Source: Paeniglutamicibacter cryotolerans
GTDB taxonomy: Bacteria; Actinomycetota; Actinomycetes; Actinomycetales; Micrococcaceae
DNA length: 64,000 nucleotides
NCBI RefSeq assembly: GCF_014190875.1
Contig: NZ_JACHVS010000001.1
Coordinates: 1,860,001-1,924,000, forward strand
Direction: 5' to 3'
The notes beneath the pieces are model-generated. The model had not been told where the DNA came from and ran no database searches. It was given only the letters and a program-made list of their open reading frames with translations. Shown in pieces: positions 25,342 through 34,443 of the stretch. Within the stretch, counting starts at the first letter, position 1. Each line of letters opens with the position of its first letter. The translations under genes and the position numbers were made by a program.

Positions 25342-26291
25342 GGCTGTGTTCCGTTCATGGCATCGACGATGGTCTTGGCATCGTGGCGGATCAAGTCGAG
25401 GTAGGTCGGTACCGGGCCGTCGGCGGTGGAGAGGGAATCGACGTAAAGGGTGCCGCCGTAGCGGGCGTCCGTCGCCTCGACGACCTGTTGCATCGGGGCA
25501 TCGGAGACTGTTGATTCGCAGAAGACGGCAGGGATCGCGTTGTCCTTGACGAATTCGATGGCGCCGGCGATTTGCTTGGGCGTGGCCTGTTGTTCGGCAT
25601 TGACAGCCCAAATGTATTTTTCGGTCAGTCCCGCATCACGGGCCAGATAGGAGAAGGCCCCCTCGCAGGTGACCAGGGCCCGCTGCTGTGCCGGGAGCTG
25701 TCCGAGCCCGGAAACCAACTCGTCCTGGACCAGCTGGAGTTCGTCCTGGTAGCTCGCTCCCTGCTCCTCAAAACTGCCGGCGTGTGCCGGGTCCAGCTCG
25801 CTGAACGCCCGGACCATGTTATCGACGTAGGTCTTGACGTTGGTCGGGGACATCCAGGCATGCGGGTTCTCCAGTCCCGCGTAGGCATCCTCGGTAATGC
25901 CGATCGGCTCGATGCCCTGGCTGACCAACACATGCGGGACATCCATCCCGTCCACGAACCTGGCGAACCAGGCCTCGAGTCCCATCCCGTTATCCAGGAT
26001 GAGGTCGGCGGCCGCGGCGCGCCTGATATCACCCGGGGTGGGCTCATAGCCGTGGATTTCCGCCCCGATCTTGGTGATGGACTCGACCCGGAGGTGTTCG
26101 CCTGCCACGTTTTGGGCGATGTCGGCCAGCACCGAGAACGTGGTCAGGACCACCGGGCGCTCATCGGCCGCGGCGTCAGGCGGCATTGCTTCGCTCGTGC
26201 AGGCGGTCAAGGAGAGGGCGAGTAGTGCCGAGATACTGGTGAGCGCAGTACCGGCGCGAATTTTTTGACGGACAATATTATGTTTTCTCAT
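25338..26291 (-). CDS. Manganese-type ABC substrate-binding lipoprotein
   Basis: This 317-residue cluster A-I solute-binding protein has lipobox LSLTAC. Metal ligands expected for PsaA/MntC proteins are visible: His in EIHGYEP, His in NPHAWMSP, Glu in VTCEGAFSYLARD, and Asp in YVDSLST. The segment KYIWAVNAEQQATPKQI also matches the Mn-type subgroup; zinc-type proteins carry a His and a His-rich loop, absent here. The ATG at 26291 is chosen because the signal peptide begins there. First gene of the operon; the nearby DtxR-type regulator probably represses it. Confidence 0.92.
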   Translation of the reverse strand: MRKHNIVRQKIRAGTALTSISALLALSLTACTSEAMPPDAAADERPVVLTTFSVLADIAQNVAGEHLRVESITKIGAEIHGYEPTPGDIRRAAAADLILDNGMGLEAWFARFVDGMDVPHVLVSQGIEPIGITEDAYAGLENPHAWMSPTNVKTYVDNMVRAFSELDPAHAGSFEEQGASYQDELQLVQDELVSGLGQLPAQQRALVTCEGAFSYLARDAGLTEKYIWAVNAEQQATPKQIAGAIEFVKDNAIPAVFCESTVSDAPMQQVVEATDARYGGTLYVDSLSTADGPVPTYLDLIRHDAKTIVDAMNGTQP

Positions 26292-26301
26292 GAGCGAAAC
26301 C

Positions 26302-26307
26302 ATATTA
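26302..26307 (-). promoter_or_regulatory. -10 box of the manganese transporter operon
   Basis: TAATAT on the minus strand lies 10 nt before the ATG at 26291. A partial inverted repeat, ATATTATGTTTTC at 26275-26287 and GAAACCATATTAT at 26296-26308 with two mismatches, brackets the start codon and may be a regulator site. No clear -35 is seen. Confidence 0.4.
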
Positions 26308-26446
26308 TTCAATGATCCTAAAACACAAGTTTGGTATGCCGAATATTTGATGTTCAGTGGGCTGACCGGCACGCAAATGCGCGTTGACCATGCCCGGATA
26401 TGACGCAGCGGTGTGCGCCGGACATAGGGTGGGGAAGGTGAAGAAC

Positions 26447-28930
26447 ATGAAGAGCGAATCCTTCCCTACTGGCGTCGGCACCGTGAATGACGGCTTCGTG
26501 CATGTGCGGGGGGCCAGCGAAAATAATCTGCGCGATGTCGGGGTGAGCATCCCCCGGGATGCCATTGTCGCCTTTACCGGGGTCTCGGGCTCGGGAAAGT
26601 CATCGCTGGCCTTCGGAACCATTTTCGCCGAGGCGCAGCGCCGCTTCCTGGAATCGGTGGCGCCTTATGCCCGTCGGCTGATTGCCCAGGGCCACACACC
26701 CCGGGTGGAGTTCATTTCAGGGCTGCCGCCGGCCGTCGCGTTGCAACAGCGCCGCGGATCGGTGAGTTCGCGTTCCACGACCGGAACGGTCACCACGCTG
26801 TCCAACTCCGTGCGGATGCTCTTCTCCCGCGCCGGAGATTACCCCCAAGGTGCACAGCGGCTGGACTCGGATTCGTTTTCCCCGAACACCGCCATGGGTG
26901 CCTGTCCCGAATGCCACGGTCTGGGCATCGCCCACACCGTCACCGAGGAATCGCTGGTCCCCGATCCATCCCTGTCCATCGCCCAGGGGGCCATCGCTGC
27001 CTGGCCGGGTGCGTGGCAGGGTAAGAACCTGCGCGATATCACCTCGAAGCTGGGCTACGACGTTCACGTTCCGTTCCGCGAGCTTTCCCGCACGGACCGC
27101 GACTGGCTGCTGTTTACCGACGAACAACCGGTAGTCGAGGTGATTCCCCAACGTGACCGGATCGAGAAGCCCTACAAGGGCCGCTTCTGGAGTGCCAAAC
27201 GCCACGTGCTGCACACCGTCTCCGATTCCAAGAGCCAGCCCCAGCGTGAGCGGGCGCTGCGCTATATGCGTTCGGGGCCGTGCCCGCTGTGTGCCGGAAC
27301 CGGGTTCAAGGCGGAAGCGCTCGCCGTCAGCTTCGGAGGATTGGATATTGCCCGGTTCAATGCCACCTCGCTGACCGAGCTGGCACAGGTGCTTGCACTT
27401 CCCGCCGCGGGGGAGGGGAACGACGTGGCTGCCGCCATTGCCTCCGATCTCTTGGAGCGCATCGAGGTGTTGCTGGGGTTGGGCCTGGGCTATCTGTCGC
27501 TGGACCGAGCCACCCCGACGCTTTCGCCGGGGGAGATGCAACGACTGCGGATTGCCACCCAGTTGCGTTCGGGCCTCTTTGGTGTCATCTATGTCCTTGA
27601 CGAGCCCTCGGCCGGCCTGCATCCTGCCGATGCCGAACCCCTGATCGAGGTGCTGGGTGCGCTGAAGTCCGGAGGGAACTCGGTATTCGTGGTGGAGCAC
27701 AACATGGATGTGGTCCGACGGGCCGATTGGCTAATCGATGTGGGGCCCGGCGCCGGGGAGGGCGGAGGAAACGTCCTCTATAGCGGGCCAGTTGCCGGTC
27801 TCCAGGCAGTGGGGGCCTCGGTGACCAGGCCCTTTTTGGCCCTCGATGCAGCACCGGTGTTGCCTGCTGCTCCCCGGACGGCCACCGGCTGGGTGGAGCT
27901 GAACGGAATCTACCTGCATAACCTGGTGGACCTGGCTGCGGCTTTCCCGCTGGGAGTGCTCAGCGCGGTCACCGGTGTTTCGGGTTCGGGCAAATCCTCG
28001 TTGGTGAGCACCGTGCTGGCACGGGTGGTCGGGGAACGGCTCAAGGGTGGAAACAGCGCCGGGCCGCACCCCCGGGACACCGAAGCAGACGCGGAAGCGG
28101 AAGCCGATCAGCTCAGCGTGCGTAGCCTGAGCGGTGCCGAATCCATTGACCGGCTGGTGCGAGTGGACCAGAAACCCATTGGCCGGACCCCCCGTTCAAA
28201 CCTGGCCACCTACACCGGACTCTTCGATGCGGTCCGCCGTGCCTTTGCCCAGACCCCGGTGGCGCGACGGCACGGCTATGGCGCCGGACGCTTTTCCTTC
28301 AATGTGGCCGGAGGGCGATGCGAAACCTGCCTGGGTGAGGGGTACCTGGAAGTCGAGCTGCTCTTCCTGCCCGGAACCTATGGGCCCTGCCCCGAATGCC
28401 AGGGGGACCGCTACAACCCGGAGACGTTGGCTGTGGAATACCAGGGAAAGAACATTGCCCAGGTGCTGGGACTCAGCGTGGATGCTGCAGCAGGATTCTT
28501 GGCAGAAATTCCCGCCGCGGCGCGCAGCCTGCGCACGCTGCAAGACGTGGGGCTGGGCTATCTACGCCTGGGTCAACCGGCCACCGAGCTCTCCGGCGGC
28601 GAAGCCCAGCGGATCAAACTCGCCACCGAACTGCAACGGGCCCGGCGCGGGCATACCCTCTATCTCTTGGACGAGCCCACCACCGGGCTGCACCCTGCAG
28701 ACGTGCTGCTGCTGCTGGCCCAGCTGAACCGACTGGTGGACGCGGGAAACACGGTGATCGTGGTGGAACACAACATGGATGTGGTGGCGTCCGCCGACTG
28801 GGTCATCGATCTGGGGCCCTCGGGTGGGGATGCCGGCGGACGCATCGTGGCCGCCGGAACACCACGCGATGTGTCCACGCATGCGCACAGCCGGACGGCG
28901 CCGTATCTGCGCAGGAGGCTGGCTGGTTGA
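26447..28930 (+). CDS. Short UvrA-type excinuclease ATPase (UvrA2-like)
   Basis: This 827-residue UvrA paralogue has two ABC modules. Walker A sites are GVSGSGKSSLAFGT and GVSGSGKSSLVSTVL. Zinc-finger cysteine pairs appear as CPECHG, CPLCAGTGF, CETCLGEG and CPECQGDRY. Signatures are LSPGEMQRLRIATQL and LSGGEAQRIKLATEL. Housekeeping UvrA is about 950 residues; the shorter length and SPG-type first signature match the UvrA2/drug-resistance class seen in actinobacteria, which may lack the UvrB-binding region. The ATG at 26447 follows GGGAAGG by 8 nt. No uvrB or uvrC is nearby. Confidence 0.9.
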   Translation: MKSESFPTGVGTVNDGFVHVRGASENNLRDVGVSIPRDAIVAFTGVSGSGKSSLAFGTIFAEAQRRFLESVAPYARRLIAQGHTPRVEFISGLPPAVALQQRRGSVSSRSTTGTVTTLSNSVRMLFSRAGDYPQGAQRLDSDSFSPNTAMGACPECHGLGIAHTVTEESLVPDPSLSIAQGAIAAWPGAWQGKNLRDITSKLGYDVHVPFRELSRTDRDWLLFTDEQPVVEVIPQRDRIEKPYKGRFWSAKRHVLHTVSDSKSQPQRERALRYMRSGPCPLCAGTGFKAEALAVSFGGLDIARFNATSLTELAQVLALPAAGEGNDVAAAIASDLLERIEVLLGLGLGYLSLDRATPTLSPGEMQRLRIATQLRSGLFGVIYVLDEPSAGLHPADAEPLIEVLGALKSGGNSVFVVEHNMDVVRRADWLIDVGPGAGEGGGNVLYSGPVAGLQAVGASVTRPFLALDAAPVLPAAPRTATGWVELNGIYLHNLVDLAAAFPLGVLSAVTGVSGSGKSSLVSTVLARVVGERLKGGNSAGPHPRDTEADAEAEADQLSVRSLSGAESIDRLVRVDQKPIGRTPRSNLATYTGLFDAVRRAFAQTPVARRHGYGAGRFSFNVAGGRCETCLGEGYLEVELLFLPGTYGPCPECQGDRYNPETLAVEYQGKNIAQVLGLSVDAAAGFLAEIPAAARSLRTLQDVGLGYLRLGQPATELSGGEAQRIKLATELQRARRGHTLYLLDEPTTGLHPADVLLLLAQLNRLVDAGNTVIVVEHNMDVVASADWVIDLGPSGGDAGGRIVAAGTPRDVSTHAHSRTAPYLRRRLAG

Positions 28931-28949
28931 GCAACGGCATGAGCCGGGC

Positions 28950-29522
28950 TCAGAGTTTGGACAAGAACTCCAGTACCCGTTGGGTCAGCAGTGCGGCGGA
29001 GTCCGGATCGTAGGATGCGAGCGAGCCGTCGGCAAAATAATGCTGGTCACCGGGATACAGGAACAGTTCACCGGCCTGCGCCTGAGCGGCGAGTTCCCGG
29101 GCTGCTTCGAGGTCTCCGTCGTCAACGAAGTACGGATCGTGTGCTGCCCCGTGGATCTGCACCGGCACCAGTGCTGGCCACGGCCCGAAAAAGGATGCCG
29201 GTACGCACGAGTAGAAGAACAATGCGCCCCGGGCCCCGGGGCGGGTCTGGGCCAGCTTCTGGGCCGGTAGCACCCCGAGTGAGAATCCGGCGTAGACCAG
29301 GGCCTGGGGCAGCTGTTCGGCCGCGAGGACGCCGCGTTCGGTGATCGTGTCGAATCCCACCGACTCGACATAGGCCATCCCCTTGCCGATGGAATCAAAG
29401 GTACGACCCTGGAAAAGGTCCGGCGTATGCACGATATGTCCAGCAGTGCGCAACTCTTGGGCGAAGTCGATGGTGCCGGGGCCGAGCCCCAGCGCATGGT
29501 GGAAGAGCAGGACCTCGGCCAT
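28950..29522 (-). CDS. Dienelactone-hydrolase-family protein
   Basis: This 190-residue alpha/beta hydrolase has the nucleophile in GFSLG (Ser about 81; many dienelactone hydrolases use Cys here), the acid in AHDPYFVDDGDLE and the base in GDQHYFADGS. No signal peptide is present. It is convergent with the uvrA-like gene and faces the LolA-like gene. The start at 29522 has a purine-rich GGAGAGG about 11 nt upstream. The substrate is unknown. Confidence 0.85.
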   Translation of the reverse strand: MAEVLLFHHALGLGPGTIDFAQELRTAGHIVHTPDLFQGRTFDSIGKGMAYVESVGFDTITERGVLAAEQLPQALVYAGFSLGVLPAQKLAQTRPGARGALFFYSCVPASFFGPWPALVPVQIHGAAHDPYFVDDGDLEAARELAAQAQAGELFLYPGDQHYFADGSLASYDPDSAALLTQRVLEFLSKL

Positions 29523-29681
29523 CGTGAAGGGGGACCTCTCCTGGGCATGCATCGAACCGGCAGATAGGTACCACTCTGCACCAGCTGCGAATCGGCTGGC
29601 AACCCCGCGTGAGCCATCGCCTTTTCCTGCCCGGCAGCGTAGCGTTTTGAACAGGAGCACCACCGAGTCGAATCGTTGATC

Positions 29682-30818
29682 ATGAAACTCTCTGCAAGCA
29701 GAAAATGGATACCGGCCGTTGCCGTTCCGGTCTTGATCGGGACCGTCGTGCTGGGTTCGTCCCTGGCCGCGAAGGCAGAACCGACACTGCCGCCCAAGAG
29801 TGCGGCCGAGCTGCTGGCCATGGTCGCCAACAACGACGTGCGCGCCTTCTCCGGTCAGCTCAGCGCCAGTACCGACCTCGGCCTGCCGCAGCTGCCGGAT
29901 ACCGGCGCGCTGGGGTCGAACAAGCAGGGGATGTCCGAGCAAGGTCATTCCAGCCCGGCCACCGCCTCCGTCTCCGCAATCCTGGGCCTGCTCTCGGGAA
30001 CCCATCAGGCGCGGGTCTATGTCGATGGACCGGCCAAGGCCCGACTGCAGGTGTTCAACGGCATGAACGAGCGGAACCTCATTCGCAACGGCTCCAGCCT
30101 CTGGAGCTACGATTCGGCGAACCGGACGGCAACCCACGCCATTCTGCCGGCCAGCGCGGGCCACCATGCCCCCGATGCATCGAGCATGCCGACCCCCGAT
30201 GAGCTCGCCAAGACGCTGCTGGCCAAGATCGAGCCGGGCACCGATGTCTCGGTCGGAACGGCATCGACCATCGCGGGCCGCGACGCCTACGAACTCACCC
30301 TGAGTCCGAAGACCGGCAGCTCGCTGGTGGCGGAGGTGCAGATCGGAATCGACGCGCAGACCGGCATGGCGCTGAACGTCACGGTCGATGCGGTGGGCCA
30401 ATCCGACCCGGCCATCTCGCTCGGCTTCACCTCCTTTACCCCGCAGGCCCCGAATGCGAGCCTCTTCGACTTCACCCCGCCCCCGGGCGCCACGGTCAGG
30501 GAACAAAAGCTGCCGACGCCGCCAGCCACGAACCACCCGGCCACCGGCGTCAAGGACAGGCAGTCGATGGCCAAGAAGCCGACAGCCGCCCCGAACTTCG
30601 TGAAGGGCCACGGCTGGGATGCCGTCGTGGTGATCCCGGCCAAGGATGTCCCGGCGCAGCTCTCCGGGAACAAGGAATTAAGCATGCTGGCCACTCCGGT
30701 CTCCGGAGGGAAGCTGCTGCACACCTCGCTGTTCAACGTGCTGATCCGCGATGACGGCTCCGTCGCCGCCGGAATGGTGCCGCTAGAGGTGTTGCAGTCA
30801 GCGGCCGGCACGCGGTGA
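29682..30818 (+). CDS. Secreted LolA-like protein
   Basis: This protein of 378 residues has an N-terminal Sec-type signal (KWIPAVAVPVLIGTVVLGSS, cleavage near AKA) and no lipobox. The mature part fits the LolA/LppX-like half-barrel fold: ARVYVDGPAKARLQVF, then NLIRNGSSLWSYDSANRTATH, then AGRDAYELTLSPKTG. Such proteins shield hydrophobic or lipid-like ligands outside the membrane. Its stop overlaps the GTG of an ABC ATPase gene, so it is coupled to an ABC-2 exporter and may receive what the exporter delivers. The ATG at 29682 is chosen; a TTG two codons upstream is possible. Confidence 0.8.
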   Translation: MKLSASRKWIPAVAVPVLIGTVVLGSSLAAKAEPTLPPKSAAELLAMVANNDVRAFSGQLSASTDLGLPQLPDTGALGSNKQGMSEQGHSSPATASVSAILGLLSGTHQARVYVDGPAKARLQVFNGMNERNLIRNGSSLWSYDSANRTATHAILPASAGHHAPDASSMPTPDELAKTLLAKIEPGTDVSVGTASTIAGRDAYELTLSPKTGSSLVAEVQIGIDAQTGMALNVTVDAVGQSDPAISLGFTSFTPQAPNASLFDFTPPPGATVREQKLPTPPATNHPATGVKDRQSMAKKPTAAPNFVKGHGWDAVVVIPAKDVPAQLSGNKELSMLATPVSGGKLLHTSLFNVLIRDDGSVAAGMVPLEVLQSAAGTR

Positions 30819-31765
30819 ACGAGGCATCGGGCGACCTGGCGATCAGTACCCGGGGGCTGAGCAAGGCCTTTGGAAAGCGCCGGGCGGTCAACTCCATCGA
30901 CCTTGCCGTCCCGCATGGGTCGGTCTTCGGGTTCCTGGGACCCAACGGATCCGGGAAGACCACCACCATCAGGATGCTGCTGGGACTTGCCGCCCCGGGC
31001 AGCGGGGAGATCACCCTGCTGGGACAGTCGATGCCGGGCGCCGCGGCGCGGGTGTTGCCGCGGGTCGGGGCGATGGTGGAGGGCCCGGCGTTCTACCCGT
31101 TCCTCTCCGGCCGGGCCAACCTGCTGCGGTTCGATGCGGCAAACCGTTCCACCGATCCGAGGACCAGCCGGCGGCGCATCGATGCGGCCCTGGAAAGGGT
31201 CGGCCTGGCCAAAGCGGCCAAGCTGGCCGTGCACGCCTATTCGCTGGGCATGAAGCAGCGGCTCGGGATAGCCAACGCGCTCAGTACCGAGCGCGACCTG
31301 CTGATCCTGGACGAGCCGACCAACGGACTGGACCCGCAGGGTACCCGCGAGGTCCGCAACATCATCGCAGGCCTGGCGGCGGAAGGACGGACCATCTTCG
31401 TCTCCAGCCACCTGCTCAGCGAAATCGAACAGATCTGCACCCATGTTGCCGTGATGAGCGTGGGCACATTGGTGGCCCAGGGGACGCTTCAGGAGCTGCG
31501 GGCCTCGGGCAGCAGCCGGATCACGGTGCTCACCCCGGATGCCGCCGTGGCACTCGCCGTGCTGGAAAGCCTCGGACTCGAGCCCAGGTCCGATGGCCCC
31601 GGATCCGTTGGCGCGCTGTATCCGGAGGGCTCGGCCGCACCGGAGGACATCGTCGCCGCCCTGGTCGCGGCCCGGGTGCGGGTGCGTGGTTTCAGCTCCG
31701 ATCGGTCAAGCCTGGAGCAGCGGTTCGTTGAACTGACCGGAGAGGGGTTCAACCTTGCGCAATGA
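30815..31765 (+). CDS. ABC-2 type exporter ATPase
   Basis: This 316-residue nucleotide-binding subunit has Walker A GPNGSGKTT, signature YSLGMKQRLGIANAL, Walker B LLILDEPTNGLDPQ and switch His in VSSHLLSEIEQ. The C-terminal 80 residues are the usual DrrA/CcmA-type extension. It starts with GTG inside the LolA-like stop, and the permease gene begins in its final codons. The cargo could be a lipid, drug or peptide. Confidence 0.93.
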   Translation: MNEASGDLAISTRGLSKAFGKRRAVNSIDLAVPHGSVFGFLGPNGSGKTTTIRMLLGLAAPGSGEITLLGQSMPGAAARVLPRVGAMVEGPAFYPFLSGRANLLRFDAANRSTDPRTSRRRIDAALERVGLAKAAKLAVHAYSLGMKQRLGIANALSTERDLLILDEPTNGLDPQGTREVRNIIAGLAAEGRTIFVSSHLLSEIEQICTHVAVMSVGTLVAQGTLQELRASGSSRITVLTPDAAVALAVLESLGLEPRSDGPGSVGALYPEGSAAPEDIVAALVAARVRVRGFSSDRSSLEQRFVELTGEGFNLAQ

Positions 31766-32570
31766 GACCCTGTTCGCCTCCGAACTGGCACTGCTCTTTC
31801 GCCGCCGCCGGACCTGGGCCATGCTGGCGGCCCTCGCCGCGGTGCCGGTCCTGATCGGCGTGGCCGTCAAGGTGTCTTCCTCTCCGTCCAGCGGCCGCGG
31901 GCCGGACTTCCTGGACCAGGTTGCCGGGAACGGGCTGTTCACCGCCCTGGTCGGGATCCTGGTCTGCATCCCGTTGTTCCTGCCGCTGACGGTTGCCGTG
32001 GTTGCCGGGGACGCCATCGCGGGGGAAGCCGGACACGGCACCCTGCGCTATCTGCTGATTTCCCCGGTCTCGCGGCTGCGTCTGCTCGTGGTCAAATACA
32101 TCGGTGCAGCGGTGTTCTGCGTGGTTGCCGTGGGCGTGGTTGCGCTCGCCGGCATCGGTATCGGGTTGCTGCTGTTCCCGGTGGGACCGGTGACGCTGAT
32201 TTCCGGCGATACCGTCTCGCTCGGACAGGGGCTGGCGCGGATCGGGCTGGTGGCAGCCTACGTGGCACTATCGCTGCTGGGCCTGGCCGCACTGGGACTG
32301 TTCATCTCCACGCTCACCGACGTGCCGATCGGTGCGATGGCCGCCACGGCGGTGCTGGCCGTGGTGGCCCAGATCCTTGGATCCCTGCCGCAGCTGGATT
32401 GGCTGCACGCGTGGCTGTTCACCAACCACTGGCTGGATTTCGCCGACCTGCTGCGCCAACCCGTGCTGTGGGATTCTTTCGGGCAGAACGCGCTGCTGCA
32501 GGGCGGGTACCTCTTGGTGTTCGGGGCCCTGGCCTACGGGCGGTTCGCCTCCAAGGACATCTTGTCCTGA
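31755..32570 (+). CDS. ABC-2 type permease
   Basis: This 271-residue membrane protein has about six helices and pairs with the ATPase above. The pattern is an early helix after RRRRTWAMLAALAAVP, the GEAGHGTLRYLLISPVSRLRLLVVKY loop typical of ABC-2 permeases, then four helices. It starts with TTG at 31755, 8 nt after GGAGAGGGG, and overlaps the ATPase gene by 11 nt. It is the last gene of the three-gene unit. Confidence 0.9.
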   Translation: MRNETLFASELALLFRRRRTWAMLAALAAVPVLIGVAVKVSSSPSSGRGPDFLDQVAGNGLFTALVGILVCIPLFLPLTVAVVAGDAIAGEAGHGTLRYLLISPVSRLRLLVVKYIGAAVFCVVAVGVVALAGIGIGLLLFPVGPVTLISGDTVSLGQGLARIGLVAAYVALSLLGLAALGLFISTLTDVPIGAMAATAVLAVVAQILGSLPQLDWLHAWLFTNHWLDFADLLRQPVLWDSFGQNALLQGGYLLVFGALAYGRFASKDILS

Positions 32571-32582
32571 AGGCCGCTGCCG

Positions 32583-34241
32583 CTACAGCAGCAGCGGCAG
32601 ATCCACGGTGAAGGTACAGCCCCGGCCGGGCAGGCTGTCCACGGCAAGGGTGCCGCCGTGGGCCTCGATGATTTCCCGGGAGATGGACAGGCCGAGCCCG
32701 GTGCCGGGAACGGAGGAGCGCAGTGCCGATCCGGTCCGGAAGAAGCGGTTGAACAACTGTTTTTGCTCCTCGGCGTCCAGGCCCGGACCGTTGTCCGCGA
32801 CCTGGATCCGGGCCCCGTCATCCGTTGCAGCCACGAGAATGTCGACGGTTCCTCCGGACTGCGTGTACTTGACCCCGTTGGACACCAGGTTGTCGATGAC
32901 CTGGCCGATCCGGAATGGATCGGCCAGTACCGGCAGCGTGACCGGGCCCCGAAGCCCCAAACTGATTCCGGCCATCTGTGCCGATCCCCGATGGGATTCG
33001 ACGGCCATCCCCACCACCTCCATCAGGTCGATCGGCTCGGGCTTGATCCCCAGGCCGCTTCCGGCACTGGAGAGCAGATCATCGACCAGGCGCTTGAGCC
33101 GGTGCGTGTTCCGCTCAGCCACCTGGGTGAACTGTACCGCCGGTGCGGGAACCCCGGGGAAATCCTGGACCAGTTCGAGGTAGCCGAGGATTGAAGTCAG
33201 CGGTGTGCGCAGCTCGTGGCTGATATTGGCCAGGAAGCGGTCCTTGACCTGGCTGGCGGTGATCAGCGCCGTGACGTCCTTGAACACGAGGACCGCCCCG
33301 GCGGCGCTGCCGTCGGGGCGGGTGAGCTGACGGGCCGATACAGCCAGGGCCTCGGCCTCCCCCTCGGGCCCGAGCCAGAGGAGCTGGTCGGTGAACTCCT
33401 CGCCGCGCAGGGCCCGGGTCACCGGCACCTGGTCCTCGGGCAGCAGCCCGGGGAGCCGGTCTCCGCGGTGGCCGGCGCCGGAAAAGAGTAGTTGCTCCTC
33501 AGCCGGGACGCCGCTGGTCCCGGCGGTCCCCATCAGGTGGTGGCGGTGTTGGCGCTCGTTGACCAACACCTTGCCGCCCTCCGAATCCACGGCGAAGACC
33601 CCGACATTGACTGCATTGAGCACGGCACCGAGCAGCTCGGCCTGGGCCCGGGATTCCTCAAGCGCCGCTTCGAGCCGCCGATCCAAATTCATCATGCTGT
33701 CCACGGCGATATTCGTCGTAATGCCCAGGCCCAGCACGACGACCGGCATGACCATGTTCTGTCCCATCGACACCCAACTGATGTCCCGGCCGGCATGCCA
33801 TGACTGGCCGCAGGCGATCACCAGCGTCGCACAGAAGCCGACGATCAGGGTGGCGCGGGGATGCAAGGCGGACCATGCCATCCAGAAAACGGGCATGACG
33901 GCCAGCATCGGCACCCCGAAAAGCACCGGGAAGGCGCCGGCAGCCAGGAAATAGATGGCCACGAGGTCCAGGAGGGGAATCACCCAATAGGACCCGGTGG
34001 GCAGCTTCTGCCAGGGGATGAACCCCGACACCACCGTCAAGAGGGCCACACCCGCCACGCCGGCACCGAACCAGGGGTCCGTCAGTGCCCTGCCCGAAGT
34101 GAACACCAGATCCACGAGGACCACCAGGACGGTGGCAGTGGTCAGGGGAAGCTGGCTGAGCAGCACCCGGCGGCGCAGCGGGAGCTCATGGAATTGGTTC
34201 CCCGAGGTGAGCAACAACAGGAGCCTGCGGATCTGGAACAA
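32583..34241 (-). CDS. Membrane sensor histidine kinase with PAS-like domain
   Basis: This 552-residue kinase has five or six N-terminal membrane helices (about residues 30-185), a PAS-like segment (VLNAVNVGVFAVDSEGGKVL, about residues 205-330), and a HisKA/HATPase core. The phosphoacceptor is in ANISHELRTPLTSI; the ATP-lid motifs are DNLVSNGVKYT, VADNGPGLD and GTGLGLS. No response regulator gene is adjacent on either side, so it is an orphan. The TTG start at 34241 is supported by AGGAGG 9 nt upstream. The signal is unknown. Confidence 0.92.
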   Translation of the reverse strand: MFQIRRLLLLLTSGNQFHELPLRRRVLLSQLPLTTATVLVVLVDLVFTSGRALTDPWFGAGVAGVALLTVVSGFIPWQKLPTGSYWVIPLLDLVAIYFLAAGAFPVLFGVPMLAVMPVFWMAWSALHPRATLIVGFCATLVIACGQSWHAGRDISWVSMGQNMVMPVVVLGLGITTNIAVDSMMNLDRRLEAALEESRAQAELLGAVLNAVNVGVFAVDSEGGKVLVNERQHRHHLMGTAGTSGVPAEEQLLFSGAGHRGDRLPGLLPEDQVPVTRALRGEEFTDQLLWLGPEGEAEALAVSARQLTRPDGSAAGAVLVFKDVTALITASQVKDRFLANISHELRTPLTSILGYLELVQDFPGVPAPAVQFTQVAERNTHRLKRLVDDLLSSAGSGLGIKPEPIDLMEVVGMAVESHRGSAQMAGISLGLRGPVTLPVLADPFRIGQVIDNLVSNGVKYTQSGGTVDILVAATDDGARIQVADNGPGLDAEEQKQLFNRFFRTGSALRSSVPGTGLGLSISREIIEAHGGTLAVDSLPGRGCTFTVDLPLLL

Positions 34242-34431
34242 CGGCTGTGCCTCCTGATGGACTGCTGAGAGTGGCCGAACCGCATGGAACTTCCAACGAA
34301 TATCCTATGGTCAGATGGTGTGAAAGTGGCCGTCAGCAATGGATGGGGCGCTTGAGGAACAACACGTGCCATGACCGGGTTCAGACGACCGGACTCCCAC
34401 CGTCGCCGCAGGAGGCGATCACCGGCTGCGG

Positions 34432-34437
34432 CACAAT
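34432..34437 (+). promoter_or_regulatory. Leaderless-type -10 of hrpB
   Basis: CACAAT lies exactly 6 nt before the GTG start at 34444, and there is no Shine-Dalgarno sequence, as at vsr, kynA and mntR. No good -35 is visible. Confidence 0.45.
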
Positions 34438-34443
34438 GGATCG

